Shown here piece after piece: positions 8,622 to 17,701 of a DNA stretch of 64,000 nt. The stretch is from assembly GCF_900215535.1 (NCBI RefSeq), contig NZ_OCND01000006.1, forward strand, positions 186,001 to 250,000, given 5' to 3'. Origin of the DNA: Pseudoxanthomonas wuyuanensis (GTDB lineage Bacteria > Pseudomonadota > Gammaproteobacteria > Xanthomonadales > Xanthomonadaceae). The number at the start of each line of letters is the position of its first letter. Positions within the stretch are counted from its first letter, which is position 1. The notes beneath the pieces were generated by a model that saw only the letters and a list, made by a program, of their open reading frames with translations, did not search any database and was not told the origin of the DNA. The position numbers and the translations under genes are program-made.

Positions 8622-9059
8622 ATGCGCAAGACCCTGTTTACCGCCTGCCTGTCGCTGCCGCTGGCCCTGTTGTCGATGTCGGCAGCCGCCGCCGATCCTG
8701 TCGGCCGCTGGAAGACCATCGACGACCAGACCGGCAAGCCAAAATCCATCGTCGAGATCAGCCGGAACAGCAACGGCACGTTCAGCGGGCGCATCGTCGA
8801 GCTGCTGAACCCAAGCAAGCCCAATCCGGTCTGCGACAAGTGCAAGGACGACCGCAAGGACAAGCCCATCACCGGCATGGAAATCATCCGCGGCATGAAA
8901 GCGGACGGCACCAGCAAGTACAGCGGTGGCACCATCCTGAAGCCCGATGAGGGCAAGGTCTACAAGTCGAAGATGGAATTGATCGACGGCGGCCAGAAGC
9001 TGGAAGTCTCCGGCTGCATCGCCTTCATCTGCAAGTCGCAGACCTGGATCCGTCAGTAG
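8622..9059 (+). CDS. DUF2147 family exported protein
   Basis: 145 residues with a clear signal peptide (MRKTLFTACLSLPLALLSMS then AAAADPVG; cleavage near residue 24). The mature part follows the DUF2147 pattern: PVGRWKTIDDQTGKPKSIVEI at its start, CDKCKDD in the middle, and a C-terminal GCIAFICKSQTWIR. Such proteins are periplasmic or outer-membrane associated and their function is not established. GGGAGGGG placed seven bases before the ATG at 8622 decides the start over an in-frame ATG 84 bases upstream. Confidence 0.88.
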   Translation: MRKTLFTACLSLPLALLSMSAAAADPVGRWKTIDDQTGKPKSIVEISRNSNGTFSGRIVELLNPSKPNPVCDKCKDDRKDKPITGMEIIRGMKADGTSKYSGGTILKPDEGKVYKSKMELIDGGQKLEVSGCIAFICKSQTWIRQ

Positions 9060-9085
9060 TTCCGGCAGCTGTCCGAAGCGCGCGT

Positions 9086-9108
9086 TTGGCCCGGCAATGC
9101 CGGGCCAA
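9086..9108. terminator. Stem-loop between DUF2147 gene and metG
   Basis: A perfect 10-bp stem TTGGCCCGGC/GCCGGGCCAA with a 3-base loop, 27 bp after the DUF2147 stop. It lacks a full T-run (CCCTTTCT follows), so it is a weak or rho-assisted terminator at best. Confidence 0.5.
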
Positions 9109-9171
9109 GCCCTTTCTAGGGCCCCGCAACGGCCCATGCGATAATCGCGGCTTCCCCGCAAGACAGCCCCC

Positions 9172-11259
9172 ATGAGCCGCACCGCACTCGTCACCACCGC
9201 CCTGCCCTACGCCAATGGTCCGTTGCACCTGGGCCATCTGGTCGGCTATATCCAGGCCGACATCTGGGTCCGTGCCCGCCGCCTGGCCGGCAACACTACC
9301 CACTTCGTCTGCGCCGACGATACCCATGGCACGCCGATCATGCTGGCGGCAGAAAAGGCCGGGGTGACTCCGGAAGCGTTCATTGCCAATGTCCAGGCCA
9401 GCCATGAGCGCGATTTCGCCGCCTTCGGCGTGGCCTTCGATCACTACGATTCCACCCACTCGGCCGCCAACCGCGAACTGACCGAAGCCTTCTATGCGCG
9501 ATTGGAAGCCGGCGGCCATATCGCCCGCCGCAGCGTGGCGCAGTTCTACGATCCGGCCAAGGGCATGTTCCTGCCGGATCGCTACATCAAGGGCATCTGC
9601 CCGAACTGCGGCTCGGCCGATCAGTATGGCGACAACTGCGAAGTCTGCGGCGCCACCTACGCGCCCACCGATCTGAAGGAACCGAAATCGGTCATCTCCG
9701 GCGCCACCCCGGAAATCCGCGATTCGGAACATTATTTCTTCGAAGTCGGCCGCTTTGAGCCGTTCCTGCGCGAATGGCTGGCCGGCGACGTGGCGCTGCC
9801 CGGGGTCAAAGCCAAGCTGAAGGAGTGGCTGGATGCCGAGGGCGGCCTGCGCGCCTGGGATATCTCCCGCGATGCTCCCTATTTCGGCTTCGAGATTCCC
9901 GATGCACCCGGCAAGTACTTCTACGTCTGGCTGGATGCGCCGATCGGCTACCTGAGCAGCTTCAAGACCCTGTGCGAACGCACCGGCGAGGATTTCCATT
10001 CGCACCTGAATGCGGGCACCGCCAGCGAACTGCATCATTTCATCGGCAAGGACATCGTCAATTTCCATGGCCTGTTCTGGCCAGCAGTGCTGCATGGCGT
10101 CGGTTATCGCGCGCCGACCCGGCTGCACGTCAACGGCTATCTGATGGTCGATGGCGCCAAGATGTCGAAGTCGCGCGGGACCTTCGTGATGGCCCGGACC
10201 TACCTGGATGTGGGCCTGGAAGCCGAAGCGCTGCGCTACTACTACGCAGCCAAGTCCTCCGGTGGCGTTGACGATCTGGATCTGAACCTCGGCGATTTCG
10301 TTGCCCGCGTCAATGCGGATCTGGTGGGCAAGTTCGTCAATCTGGCCAGCCGCTGCGCGGGCTTCATCGACAAGCGATTCGGCGGACAGCTGGCCGATGC
10401 GCTGCCGGATGGCCAGACTTACGCGCGTTTCGTCGCGGCGCTGGCGCCAGTCCGCGAGGCTTACGAACGCAACGACCCGGCCGCCGCCATCCGCCAGACG
10501 ATGGCCCTGGCCGATGACGCCAATCGCTATATCGACGACAGAAAGCCGTGGGTGATCGCCAAGCAGGAAGGCGCCGAGGCCGAACTGCAGGCGGTCTGCA
10601 CGCAGGGCCTGAACCTGTTCCGCGTACTGGCCGCCGCGCTGAAGCCGGTACTGCCGCGCACGGCAACGCAAGCCGAAGAATTCCTCGCTGCGCCGGTCTA
10701 TGCCTGGCAGGACCTGGACGCGCCGCTGCTGGCCCACCGCATCAAACCGTATGCACCGCTTTTTACCCGTATCGACCCCAAACTGATCGACGCCATGACC
10801 GAAGCTTCCAAGGACACCCTTGCCCCCGCCACCGCCCCGAATGCGGGGGCGACACCAGTCGCAACTCCACACTCCGCTCCCAAAGCTGTCGCGACTGACG
10901 TCGCTCCTGCAACGGGCAGCGCCAGCAGTTTCATCGGCATCGACGATTTCGCCAAGCTGGATCTGCGCATCGGCAAGGTGCTGGTCTGCGAATTCGTCGA
11001 AGGCTCGGACAAACTGCTGCGTTTCGAACTGGATGCCGGCGAACTGGGCAAGCGGCAGATCTTCTCGGGCATCCGCGCCAGCTATGGCGAACCGGACAAG
11101 CTGGTCGGGCGCAACGTGGTGTTCATCGCCAACCTGGCACCACGCAAGATGCGCTTCGGGGTCAGCGAAGGAATGATCCTGTCGGCCGGCTTCGATGGCG
11201 GCGCATTGGCGCTGCTGGACGCCGATGCCGCGGCGCAGCCCGGCATGCCGGTGCGCTGA
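9172..11259 (+). CDS. metG: Methionyl-tRNA synthetase
   Basis: 695-residue class I synthetase charging tRNA-Met. The HIGH-type motif PYANGPLHLGHL is at residues 12-23, and the zinc knuckle has cysteines C143, C146, C156 and C159. KMSKS is at 330-334, followed by the helical anticodon-binding domain (WAIK-type region near 460). A C-terminal EMAPII-like tRNA-binding domain (about 590-695, starting GIDDFAKLDLRIGKV) is present, as in dimeric bacterial MetRS. The linker between the last two domains (about 545-585) is Ala/Thr/Pro-rich and is largely encoded by a REP-type palindrome that reads through in frame. The next gene starts 10 bp later. Confidence 0.97.
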   Translation: MSRTALVTTALPYANGPLHLGHLVGYIQADIWVRARRLAGNTTHFVCADDTHGTPIMLAAEKAGVTPEAFIANVQASHERDFAAFGVAFDHYDSTHSAANRELTEAFYARLEAGGHIARRSVAQFYDPAKGMFLPDRYIKGICPNCGSADQYGDNCEVCGATYAPTDLKEPKSVISGATPEIRDSEHYFFEVGRFEPFLREWLAGDVALPGVKAKLKEWLDAEGGLRAWDISRDAPYFGFEIPDAPGKYFYVWLDAPIGYLSSFKTLCERTGEDFHSHLNAGTASELHHFIGKDIVNFHGLFWPAVLHGVGYRAPTRLHVNGYLMVDGAKMSKSRGTFVMARTYLDVGLEAEALRYYYAAKSSGGVDDLDLNLGDFVARVNADLVGKFVNLASRCAGFIDKRFGGQLADALPDGQTYARFVAALAPVREAYERNDPAAAIRQTMALADDANRYIDDRKPWVIAKQEGAEAELQAVCTQGLNLFRVLAAALKPVLPRTATQAEEFLAAPVYAWQDLDAPLLAHRIKPYAPLFTRIDPKLIDAMTEASKDTLAPATAPNAGATPVATPHSAPKAVATDVAPATGSASSFIGIDDFAKLDLRIGKVLVCEFVEGSDKLLRFELDAGELGKRQIFSGIRASYGEPDKLVGRNVVFIANLAPRKMRFGVSEGMILSAGFDGGALALLDADAAAQPGMPVR
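10843..10910. repeat. REP-type palindrome embedded in the metG coding sequence
   Basis: The right arm (10888-10910) matches the inverse of GTAGGAGCGACGTGAGTCGCGAC at about 21 of 23 positions, and the left arm (10843-10865) matches the direct form at about 17 of 23. The same palindrome occurs between genes at 22477-22544 and 44490-44559. Here it stays in frame and encodes residues 558-580 of the MetRS interdomain linker. Confidence 0.75.
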
Positions 11260-11269
11260 AAGCCGCCCC

Positions 11270-11860
11270 ATGCACCTGGCCCTGTTCGATTTCGACCATA
11301 CCATCACCACAACCGACACCTATTCCCGCTTCCTGCGGGGTATCGCCACGGCAGAGCAGCTGGCGCAGGTAAAATGGAAAATCGGTCCGTGGCTGGCCGG
11401 CTATCGCCTGGGCCTGGTGTCGGCCTGCGCCATCCGTGCGCGGGTCACGCGGCTGGCCTTCGCCGGACGCCTGGCGGCGGAAGTCGACGAGCGCGGCAAG
11501 CGCTATTGCGTCGAAGTATTGCCAAAGTTGCTGCGTCCGGAAATGATGCAGCGCATCGGCTGGCATCAATCCCAAGGCGATACGGTGGTCGTCGTATCCG
11601 CCTCGCTGGACGTCTATCTGCAACCCTGGTGCGAGCAGCACGGGCTGGCGCTGATCTGCAACCGGCTCGAGGCCCATGCGGGGACGCTTACCGGCCGTTA
11701 CCACCAGGGCGATTGCGGCGGCGAAAAGGTCCAGCGGATCCGCGCGCGCTACGATCTTGGCGCGTATGCTCGAATCCACGCCTACGGCGACAGCCGCGAA
11801 GACCGTGGCATGCTGGCACTGGCCCAGCAACGCTGGTATCGCGGTCGCCGGATCGCCTGA
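11270..11860 (+). CDS. HAD-superfamily phosphatase (subfamily IB, phosphoserine-phosphatase-like)
   Basis: 196 residues starting [21 protein letters not shown]. Motif I is DFDHT with both aspartates (residues 7 and 9), motif II is [10 protein letters not shown], motif III/IV is GEKVQR followed by [12 protein letters not shown]. This pattern fits the HAD-IB group that includes phosphoserine-phosphatase-like enzymes; the natural substrate is unknown. Starting at 11270 gives the usual 'M-x-L-A-x-FDFD' N-terminus. The gene follows metG by 10 bp and precedes the RnfB-like ferredoxin gene by 22 bp, so the three are probably co-transcribed. Confidence 0.85.
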   Translation: MHLALFDFDHTITTTDTYSRFLRGIATAEQLAQVKWKIGPWLAGYRLGLVSACAIRARVTRLAFAGRLAAEVDERGKRYCVEVLPKLLRPEMMQRIGWHQSQGDTVVVVSASLDVYLQPWCEQHGLALICNRLEAHAGTLTGRYHQGDCGGEKVQRIRARYDLGAYARIHAYGDSREDRGMLALAQQRWYRGRRIA

Positions 11861-11882
11861 CGGCAGCTTCCAGGTTCCACAG

Positions 11883-12293
11883 ATGCGGCCCATTCCCGAA
11901 AACCTGACCGAACGACTGGACCGTTTGCTGCCGCAAACCCAATGCGGCCAGTGCGGTTTCGACGGTTGCCGTCCTTATGCCGAGGCGATGGCCAATGGCC
12001 AAGCGCAGGCGGACCGCTGCCCGCCCGGTGGCGATGCCGGCGCAAAAGCGCTTGCCCATGTTCTGGGCACTGCGCCGTTGCCTTATGACCGCAGCCGCGG
12101 CGAGCACAAACCCGCGCAGGTCGCCGTGGTGATCGAAGCCGACTGCATCGGCTGCACCAAGTGCATCCAGGCCTGCCCGGTCGACGCCATCATCGGCGGC
12201 GCCAAGCATATGCATGTGGTGATCGAGCCACTGTGCACCGGTTGCGAACTATGCGTGCCGGCGTGCCCGGTGGACTGCATCAGGATGGTCTGA
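11883..12293 (+). CDS. Short RnfB-like ferredoxin
   Basis: 136 residues. The N-terminal part carries the RnfB/CODH-type cluster motif [15 protein letters not shown] with a fourth cysteine in RCPPGG. Two bacterial [4Fe-4S] motifs follow: [14 protein letters not shown] and [15 protein letters not shown]. Compared with E. coli RnfB (about 190 residues) the N-terminal membrane helix is missing, so this should be a soluble electron carrier. No other rnf genes are present in the window, so it is better treated as a stand-alone ferredoxin related to RnfB than as part of an Rnf complex. It ends 12 bp from the convergent sulfotransferase gene. Confidence 0.85.
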   Translation: MRPIPENLTERLDRLLPQTQCGQCGFDGCRPYAEAMANGQAQADRCPPGGDAGAKALAHVLGTAPLPYDRSRGEHKPAQVAVVIEADCIGCTKCIQACPVDAIIGGAKHMHVVIEPLCTGCELCVPACPVDCIRMV

Positions 12294-12305
12294 GTCGCAG
12301 ACTAC

Positions 12306-13880
12306 TCATTCAACCTCGATTCCTGAGCTTTCCAGAAGCTCGCGCAGTTGCTGAAGATTCCTCTCGTATTTCTTCCACCTTTTCATGGCAGAACGGTAGA
12401 TTGGCGCCCGAACTTGTACGGCGCTTGCTGTCGCAACGGGAGCCTCATTCTTCTCAAAATGAAGGCAGGCGCCCTCCCACGGCAGATCGCAGAACCCAAG
12501 TAGACGCTTGGTCGACTCCTCCTGTGATTCAACAATCGCTTCATAGTCTATTTCCATTATTCGACCAGGTATAGCGTTGTGCCAATACTTCATGAGCCGA
12601 TCGAACAGCAGATAGTAGCGCCCAGTATCCATAAGATCGAACGAGTAGTCGTAATACGGTGAAGACTGCGCAAAAAGCTGCCTGAAATTGCTCAGACACG
12701 TATCCATCGGATCTCTGCGAAGGCAGATTATTCTTGCACGCGGAAGCGCGCGCGCGATAAACCCTGCATACATGAAATTGTGCGGAAGCTTATCGACGAA
12801 GAAGGGAGTCGTTCCGGTTCCCGGCCGGGTGCTGGCGACATAAGCATCGCCCAAGCGACTCCAGTCGATGTGGCGCGCCAACCTCACCGTATCGATGTCC
12901 AGCATCGCAGGCGTTCTGCTTCCCGACTCTCTCTTGAGCATCACTCCAAAGTTCTGCAGTTCGCCTGCCGAATGCACCAGCGAGTGGCTGGAAAGAATCC
13001 GCTCCACCAGCGTGGTTCCCGTTCTCGGCATGCCGATAACAAAAATGGGTTCCTTGCTCTGACTGGCATTTGGGACTTCAGGAATCTCCTGTGCCGCGGC
13101 GGCCAGCTCGTCAAAGAGGTTGCTGTCGCGTTGGATGGTATAGCCGCGATGCGCGCGCTTTGCAGATTTGCCCAGGGTCAGATGTTCGAATGACGACGAG
13201 TATTCCCCGATATCTTCCAACTCCTTCGACAGAGCCAGGTGCACGTACATCGCTCCATCCGCGTCGCCGGCAACGGCCGGCAGTACCGATTCGAACCATT
13301 GAATATGATTGGATTCCTCTGTAAGCCTGCGCAGCTGAGCTAGGGCCAAATATGCCTTCCAGTATCTGGGATCCAGCCGGAGGCACTCCAAGTATTCCAA
13401 CTCCGCTGTCCGTATATCTCCCGTAAAGGTCAAGGAAGTGGCCAGGTTGAATCGGTAGCTCGCTTGCTTCGGCATACGTTCCGAGGCATGCCTGAATACC
13501 TCAACAGCTTTCTCGTGGGCATTGGCTTGGGTATAAACGACACCCAGCGTATCGAGAGTAAGAGGGTCATCTGGTCCCAGCGCCATTGCCCTGTCGGCAG
13601 TTTCCACCGCCTCACGCATAAACCGCCCGGTAGCCAGCACGCGCGCCAATTGCGCTGCATAGTCGGGGCGTTCCGGATTAAGCGCAACTGCGCGGCGAAG
13701 CAGCTCCGCTGCCAGCGGCATTTGCCCTAGCTGCAGTGCGGCGGCGCCAGCAACAAAATGGACCCCCGCGTGCGGTGGTCCACTTCTCACCAGCTCCATC
13801 GATAACTCCTGCGCCCTTCTCCAGTCACCGCGGTTCAATGCGGCAATGGCATGCCTGTAAATTTCGGCGGGTTCGCTCAT
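12306..13880 (-). CDS. TPR-repeat sulfotransferase
   Basis: 524 residues. Residues 1 to about 260 form tetratricopeptide-type helices (for example AAELLRRAVALNPERPDYA at 57-75). The C-terminal half is a PAPS-dependent sulfotransferase: the 5'-phosphosulfate loop FVIGMPRTGTTLVERIL lies at 280-296 and the 3'-phosphate motif RARIICLRRDPMDTCLSNF at 381-399. No signal peptide or membrane helix is seen, suggesting a cytoplasmic enzyme; the acceptor is unknown. The gene is clearly less GC-rich than the genes on both sides and breaks an otherwise housekeeping block, which suggests horizontal acquisition. It sits 40 bp downstream of the GumN-like gene on the same strand. Confidence 0.85.
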   Translation of the reverse strand: MSEPAEIYRHAIAALNRGDWRRAQELSMELVRSGPPHAGVHFVAGAAALQLGQMPLAAELLRRAVALNPERPDYAAQLARVLATGRFMREAVETADRAMALGPDDPLTLDTLGVVYTQANAHEKAVEVFRHASERMPKQASYRFNLATSLTFTGDIRTAELEYLECLRLDPRYWKAYLALAQLRRLTEESNHIQWFESVLPAVAGDADGAMYVHLALSKELEDIGEYSSSFEHLTLGKSAKRAHRGYTIQRDSNLFDELAAAAQEIPEVPNASQSKEPIFVIGMPRTGTTLVERILSSHSLVHSAGELQNFGVMLKRESGSRTPAMLDIDTVRLARHIDWSRLGDAYVASTRPGTGTTPFFVDKLPHNFMYAGFIARALPRARIICLRRDPMDTCLSNFRQLFAQSSPYYDYSFDLMDTGRYYLLFDRLMKYWHNAIPGRIMEIDYEAIVESQEESTKRLLGFCDLPWEGACLHFEKNEAPVATASAVQVRAPIYRSAMKRWKKYERNLQQLRELLESSGIEVE

Positions 13881-13920
13881 CCTGGAACAACTCCGGTAGA
13901 TCCAGCAAGATTTTGTTCGA

Positions 13921-14874
13921 TCATCCTTCCGCGCACGCAGAGCAGATGCGTTCCACCCGGTAACCCCTGGCGCGCAGCTTTTCGACCACGCCGTCCTCGC
14001 CTATCAGGTGCAGCGAGCCGACCACGATCAGGGTGTTGTCGTTGCCCGGCGCGCTCAGGCGTTTTTCGATCTGCGGCAGCCAGGCGTTGTTGCGATCCAG
14101 GTTGATCATCCGGTAACTGACCGGCGTGTGCGTCTGCATCTCCTTGCGCATCTTGCCGTCCAGCCGTTCGACGTCGCCGCTGCGCCAGGCCTGGTGCAGA
14201 TCCAGTAGTTCGCGCACCGCCTCCTGCGGGCTCTCCAGCAGCTTGTTGAGGCTGTAGACCTGCTCGCTGTGCGGCGTGCCGTCCATCGCCGCGACCTGCG
14301 TATCGATGGTTTCCAGCCCGGCCACGGGTTTGCCGGCTTCGGCCGCGCGGCGGATGAAATGATTGTCCAGGCCCTGCTCCGGCCGGAATCCGGCCGACTG
14401 CGCCATGCCCATCACCATGCCCAGGCTGATCGCCCAGGGTTCGGTGGTTTCCATCTGCTCGATGGAGCTGCCGCTGGCCGACAGCAGCGCCGCCAGCCTG
14501 GCCTTGACGTCTTCCGGCAGCACGGTGCTCAGGCTCTTGCCGTTTTCGTAACCGGCTGCGCTCTGGAACTTGGCCATCGTTGCCGGTGAAGTCAGTTCCG
14601 AGGGTTCGACTTCGAACACCAGCGAAGCCGCATCTTCAAACGCCGCCTCAACCTCCTCCGCCAGCGGATAGTCGGTGGTTTTGAGCAGATGGAACGAACC
14701 CAGCAGGTAGACCGCATTGTCCTGGTCGGAAACCTTCCACAGCAGCGGTACCGGTGGCGGCGCAGCGGCCGCGGCCGGCGCTTTGGCGAGAGCACCGAAG
14801 CTGGCGGTCGCTGACAGCGCGAAAAGCAGCAACGGGCCGATAAGATTGAGTCTGTTGCGGTGGCGCATACGCAT
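13921..14874 (-). CDS. TraB/GumN family protein
   Basis: 317 residues with an N-terminal signal peptide (hydrophobic at about 11-30, ending SFGALAKA). The two GxxH motifs of the TraB/GumN/Tiki fold are visible: GSFH at 59-62 and GSLHLIGEDG near residue 285, with glutamates between (FEVEPSE). Tiki proteins of the same clan are metal-dependent proteases; bacterial function is not settled, although gumN was first named from the end of the xanthan cluster. Here it is not in an exopolysaccharide locus but follows the DUF1684 lipoprotein by 5 bp in the mutL transcription unit. Confidence 0.85.
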   Translation of the reverse strand: MRMRHRNRLNLIGPLLLFALSATASFGALAKAPAAAAAPPPVPLLWKVSDQDNAVYLLGSFHLLKTTDYPLAEEVEAAFEDAASLVFEVEPSELTSPATMAKFQSAAGYENGKSLSTVLPEDVKARLAALLSASGSSIEQMETTEPWAISLGMVMGMAQSAGFRPEQGLDNHFIRRAAEAGKPVAGLETIDTQVAAMDGTPHSEQVYSLNKLLESPQEAVRELLDLHQAWRSGDVERLDGKMRKEMQTHTPVSYRMINLDRNNAWLPQIEKRLSAPGNDNTLIVVGSLHLIGEDGVVEKLRARGYRVERICSACAEG

Positions 14875-14879
14875 CCTTG

Positions 14880-15827
14880 TCAGGGTGAGGACGAATCGAT
14901 TCTGCGGTAGGCCTTCTCGCCGGCCTCGACAGCCAGATCCAAGCGGTTCTGCGCCGGCGGCAACGGACAGGTGGCGTAAAGGGTGAATGCGCTGGGCGGA
15001 TTGTGGGCACGGTTGAAATCCAACACCACCTTGCCGTCCGCCGGCGCGTCAATCTCCAGGTAGCGGCCTGCCGAATAGCTGCCCTGCCCGCTGGTGCGAT
15101 CGGCCAGCGGGATGAACATCCTTCCGTCGGCGGCGGAAAGCACATCCAGCCGGTAGGAGGCGCCGTTGCGTTCGAATTCGACCGCCCCAGGACTGGGGAC
15201 CGCCGTGGTGACGCCAATCATGTCGATGATCGGCAGCGTGGTACCGGCAGGATTGGCGACAAAGCGCGCCTCGAACCGCCAGGCGGGATCCGTCGGCCAG
15301 TACTCTAGGGCTCCCATGTGGATACGCGTCGGCGCATCCTCATGGCGTATCCGCAGATAGTGGCGGCCGCCGCGTTCGATCAGGTTCAGCTTGCCCTTGC
15401 CTTCGTCGAACGCGAGCGTGGTGGGCGCAGGGTCGCGATCGTCGCGCAGTTCGATGCGCGCCTTGACCGGTTCTTCGTCCAGCAGCAACCCGGAATCGCG
15501 TTCCGGCATCAGGAAGTAGCGGTCGCCTTGCCGGGACAGCATGCCCATCTTTTCCGGCCCCGCCGCCAGGCGGATGCCGCTGCCGGGACCGGCGCCGATG
15601 TAGTGCGCCTTCAGTTCGATCGGATGCAGCCCGACCAGGCTGGTCCAGCCGTCCGGCTGCAGCAGATCCTGCTTGCGCCGATCGCGCCAGGCCTGGGTTT
15701 CGGCAACGAAAGCGGCATCGGCGATCGGCGCACTGCCGCTGCCGGGGGACCGCGCCGGCTCGGCCGGTTGGCAGGCCACGAGCAGCATCGCCAACGCCGC
15801 CGTCATTGCCAGTTGGGTTTTCAGCAT
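14880..15827 (-). CDS. DUF1684 lipoprotein
   Basis: 315 residues. The start at 15827 has GAGGACG upstream and gives MLKTQLAMTAALAMLLVAC, a lipoprotein signal with C19 as the lipid-modified cysteine. The mature part matches DUF1684: WRDRRKQDLLQPDGWTSLVG near the N-terminus, and later RYLEIDAPADGKVVLDFNRA followed by NPPSAFTLYATCPLPP. Function is unknown; related proteins are secreted or membrane anchored. The frame is open 69 bases further upstream, but that would overlap mutL and lose the signal peptide. Its start codon is one base from the mutL stop, so expression is probably coupled to mutL. Confidence 0.85.
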   Translation of the reverse strand: MLKTQLAMTAALAMLLVACQPAEPARSPGSGSAPIADAAFVAETQAWRDRRKQDLLQPDGWTSLVGLHPIELKAHYIGAGPGSGIRLAAGPEKMGMLSRQGDRYFLMPERDSGLLLDEEPVKARIELRDDRDPAPTTLAFDEGKGKLNLIERGGRHYLRIRHEDAPTRIHMGALEYWPTDPAWRFEARFVANPAGTTLPIIDMIGVTTAVPSPGAVEFERNGASYRLDVLSAADGRMFIPLADRTSGQGSYSAGRYLEIDAPADGKVVLDFNRAHNPPSAFTLYATCPLPPAQNRLDLAVEAGEKAYRRIDSSSP

Positions 15828-15828
15828 C

Positions 15829-17589
15829 TCAACGTCCTCGCAGGAACCAGCGTTCCATATCAGCCAATGGGAAATGCGTCCACAGCGGACGCTCATCGCG
15901 GCGGCCAGCGGAGCGTTCGATGGCTTCCACTTCGCGCAGCAATGCGTTCAATTCGGGCAGGGTCAGCCGACGCCCGCTGTTTGCCGGCTCGTGCCTCGCC
16001 ATCGCGGCGAGCAGTCCATCGGCATCGCCCCCATCGCGTTGGCTCTGGTCGCGCCCGCGCAGGCCGTTCAGTACATCCTGCAGCAAGGCCTGCGGATCGG
16101 CCTGCGACAACAGCGCAGGGACGCTACGCACATGCAGCGATCCCGGACCGCTGCGGCCCACATCGAATCCCAGAGCAATCAGCGTCTCGGCGTTGCGTTC
16201 TATCAGCTCCGCCTCCTCCGCGGCCACCGCCAGCGTCAACGGCGTCAGCAAAGGCTGCGCGTGCAGGCCGACGCCCTCATAGGCGTTCCTGAGCTTCTGG
16301 TAGCGGATACGCTGGTGGGCCGCATGCATGTCCACCACAATCATGCCATCGGCGTTTTCGGCCAGGACATAGCGGCCGTGCAGTTGGGCGATGGCATACC
16401 CCAGCGGGGGCACCGGCCCATCGGCCAGCACCGCCGGCTCCAGGCCGGCCGGCGCCGACGCATACAACGCGGCGTAGGCCGCGGGCGCTTCGCCGATGCG
16501 CAAGCCACCGGCCGCGGCCGGCGTCCAGGTCAGCGGTGCCACCCGCGCCGCATCGGCGCCGCTCAACGTCGAAGGCAGCATCGACGCGGCGATATCGGCG
16601 CGCGCACCGGCCAGCGCGTCGTACAGCGTGCGGTAGACGAAGTCGTGCACCAGCCGGGCTTCGCGAAAACGCACCTCGTGCTTGGCCGGATGCACGTTGA
16701 CATCGACCCGGGCCGGCTCGATCTCCAGGAACAGCACATATGCCGGGTGGCGGCCGTGGAAAAGCAACTCCTGGTAGGCGCGTTTCACCGCGTAGGCGAT
16801 GCCGCGATCGCGCACGGCGCGTCCATTGACATAGGCGTACTGCTGATCCGCACCCGAACGCGAATAGGCCGGCGGGGCGATCCAGCCGCGCAGACGCAGG
16901 CCTGCGCCCTGATGATCGATGTGCAGCGCCTGCTCGGCGAACCCTTCGCCCAACGCTTCCAGCAGCCGCGCCGCCGGTTCTGCCGCATCGGGCTTGTAAC
17001 GCCGCGCCGGCTTGCCGTTGTGCGCCACGCGCAGCTCGATGTCCGGACGCGCCAGCGCCAGCGAGCGCAACCATTCCTCGATATGGCCCAGCTCGGTGCG
17101 CTCGGCGCGCAGGAACTTGCGCCGGGCCGGAACATTGAAGAACAGATCGCGCACTTCCACCGTGGTACCGATAGCGTGCGGCGTGGGCGCCACGCTGGCG
17201 ACCCGGCCGCCGTCGACCTGCAACGTGCTGCCGTAGGCATCGGAAGCGCGGCGTGAGGACAGCGCAAAGCGGCTGACCGAGGCGATCGACGGCAAAGCTT
17301 CGCCGCGAAAGCCCAGCGTCATGACCGTTTCCAGATCGTCCAGCGAGGCGATCTTGCTGGTGGCGTGGCGGGACACCGCCAACGGCAGTTCTTCCGGCGC
17401 AATGCCGCTGCCATCGTCGCGAATCCGGATCAACCGTACGCCGCCCTCTTCCAGATCGATGTCGATACGGCGCGCGCCGGCGTCCAGCGCGTTCTCGACC
17501 AGTTCCTTGACCACCGAGGCCGGACGTTCGATGACCTCGCCGGCGGCGATCTGGTTGATCAGGGTGTCGGGAAGCTGGCGGATCGGCAC
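15829..17589 (-). CDS. mutL: DNA mismatch repair protein MutL, with degenerate endonuclease motifs
   Basis: 586 residues. The N-terminal GHKL ATPase is intact: [22 protein letters not shown] and [15 protein letters not shown] linker (about 330-390) leads to the dimerisation domain. In MutL proteins with nicking activity the C-terminal domain has DQHA(x)2E(x)4E; here it reads [12 protein letters not shown] (residues 420-431), with both glutamates replaced by glutamine. The usual ACR-type motif is replaced by [10 protein letters not shown], and CPHGRP reads RRDERP (563-568). The protein should therefore bind ATP and MutS but not cut DNA itself. Gene order amidase-mutL matches E. coli. Confidence 0.95.
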   Translation of the reverse strand: MPIRQLPDTLINQIAAGEVIERPASVVKELVENALDAGARRIDIDLEEGGVRLIRIRDDGSGIAPEELPLAVSRHATSKIASLDDLETVMTLGFRGEALPSIASVSRFALSSRRASDAYGSTLQVDGGRVASVAPTPHAIGTTVEVRDLFFNVPARRKFLRAERTELGHIEEWLRSLALARPDIELRVAHNGKPARRYKPDAAEPAARLLEALGEGFAEQALHIDHQGAGLRLRGWIAPPAYSRSGADQQYAYVNGRAVRDRGIAYAVKRAYQELLFHGRHPAYVLFLEIEPARVDVNVHPAKHEVRFREARLVHDFVYRTLYDALAGARADIAASMLPSTLSGADAARVAPLTWTPAAAGGLRIGEAPAAYAALYASAPAGLEPAVLADGPVPPLGYAIAQLHGRYVLAENADGMIVVDMHAAHQRIRYQKLRNAYEGVGLHAQPLLTPLTLAVAAEEAELIERNAETLIALGFDVGRSGPGSLHVRSVPALLSQADPQALLQDVLNGLRGRDQSQRDGGDADGLLAAMARHEPANSGRRLTLPELNALLREVEAIERSAGRRDERPLWTHFPLADMERWFLRGR

Positions 17590-17701
17590 ATTCGGGCGGC
17601 GCCGCAGCGCCGTGGGAAGAATCAGCCCCGATGATAGCCGAGCGCGGCGGTTGGAGCGGACTTCGGGATGAGTTCAACTCAAAGCCCGCAACAAGCTCTC
17701 T

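Noticed and set aside
9025..11319. 764-codon open frame antisense to metG
   Set aside because: It mirrors the codon structure of metG in high-GC DNA, has no ribosome-binding site and no recognisable protein sequence.
14880..15896. Longer start of the DUF1684 gene inside mutL
   Set aside because: The lipoprotein signal and ribosome-binding site place the start at 15827, one base after the mutL stop.
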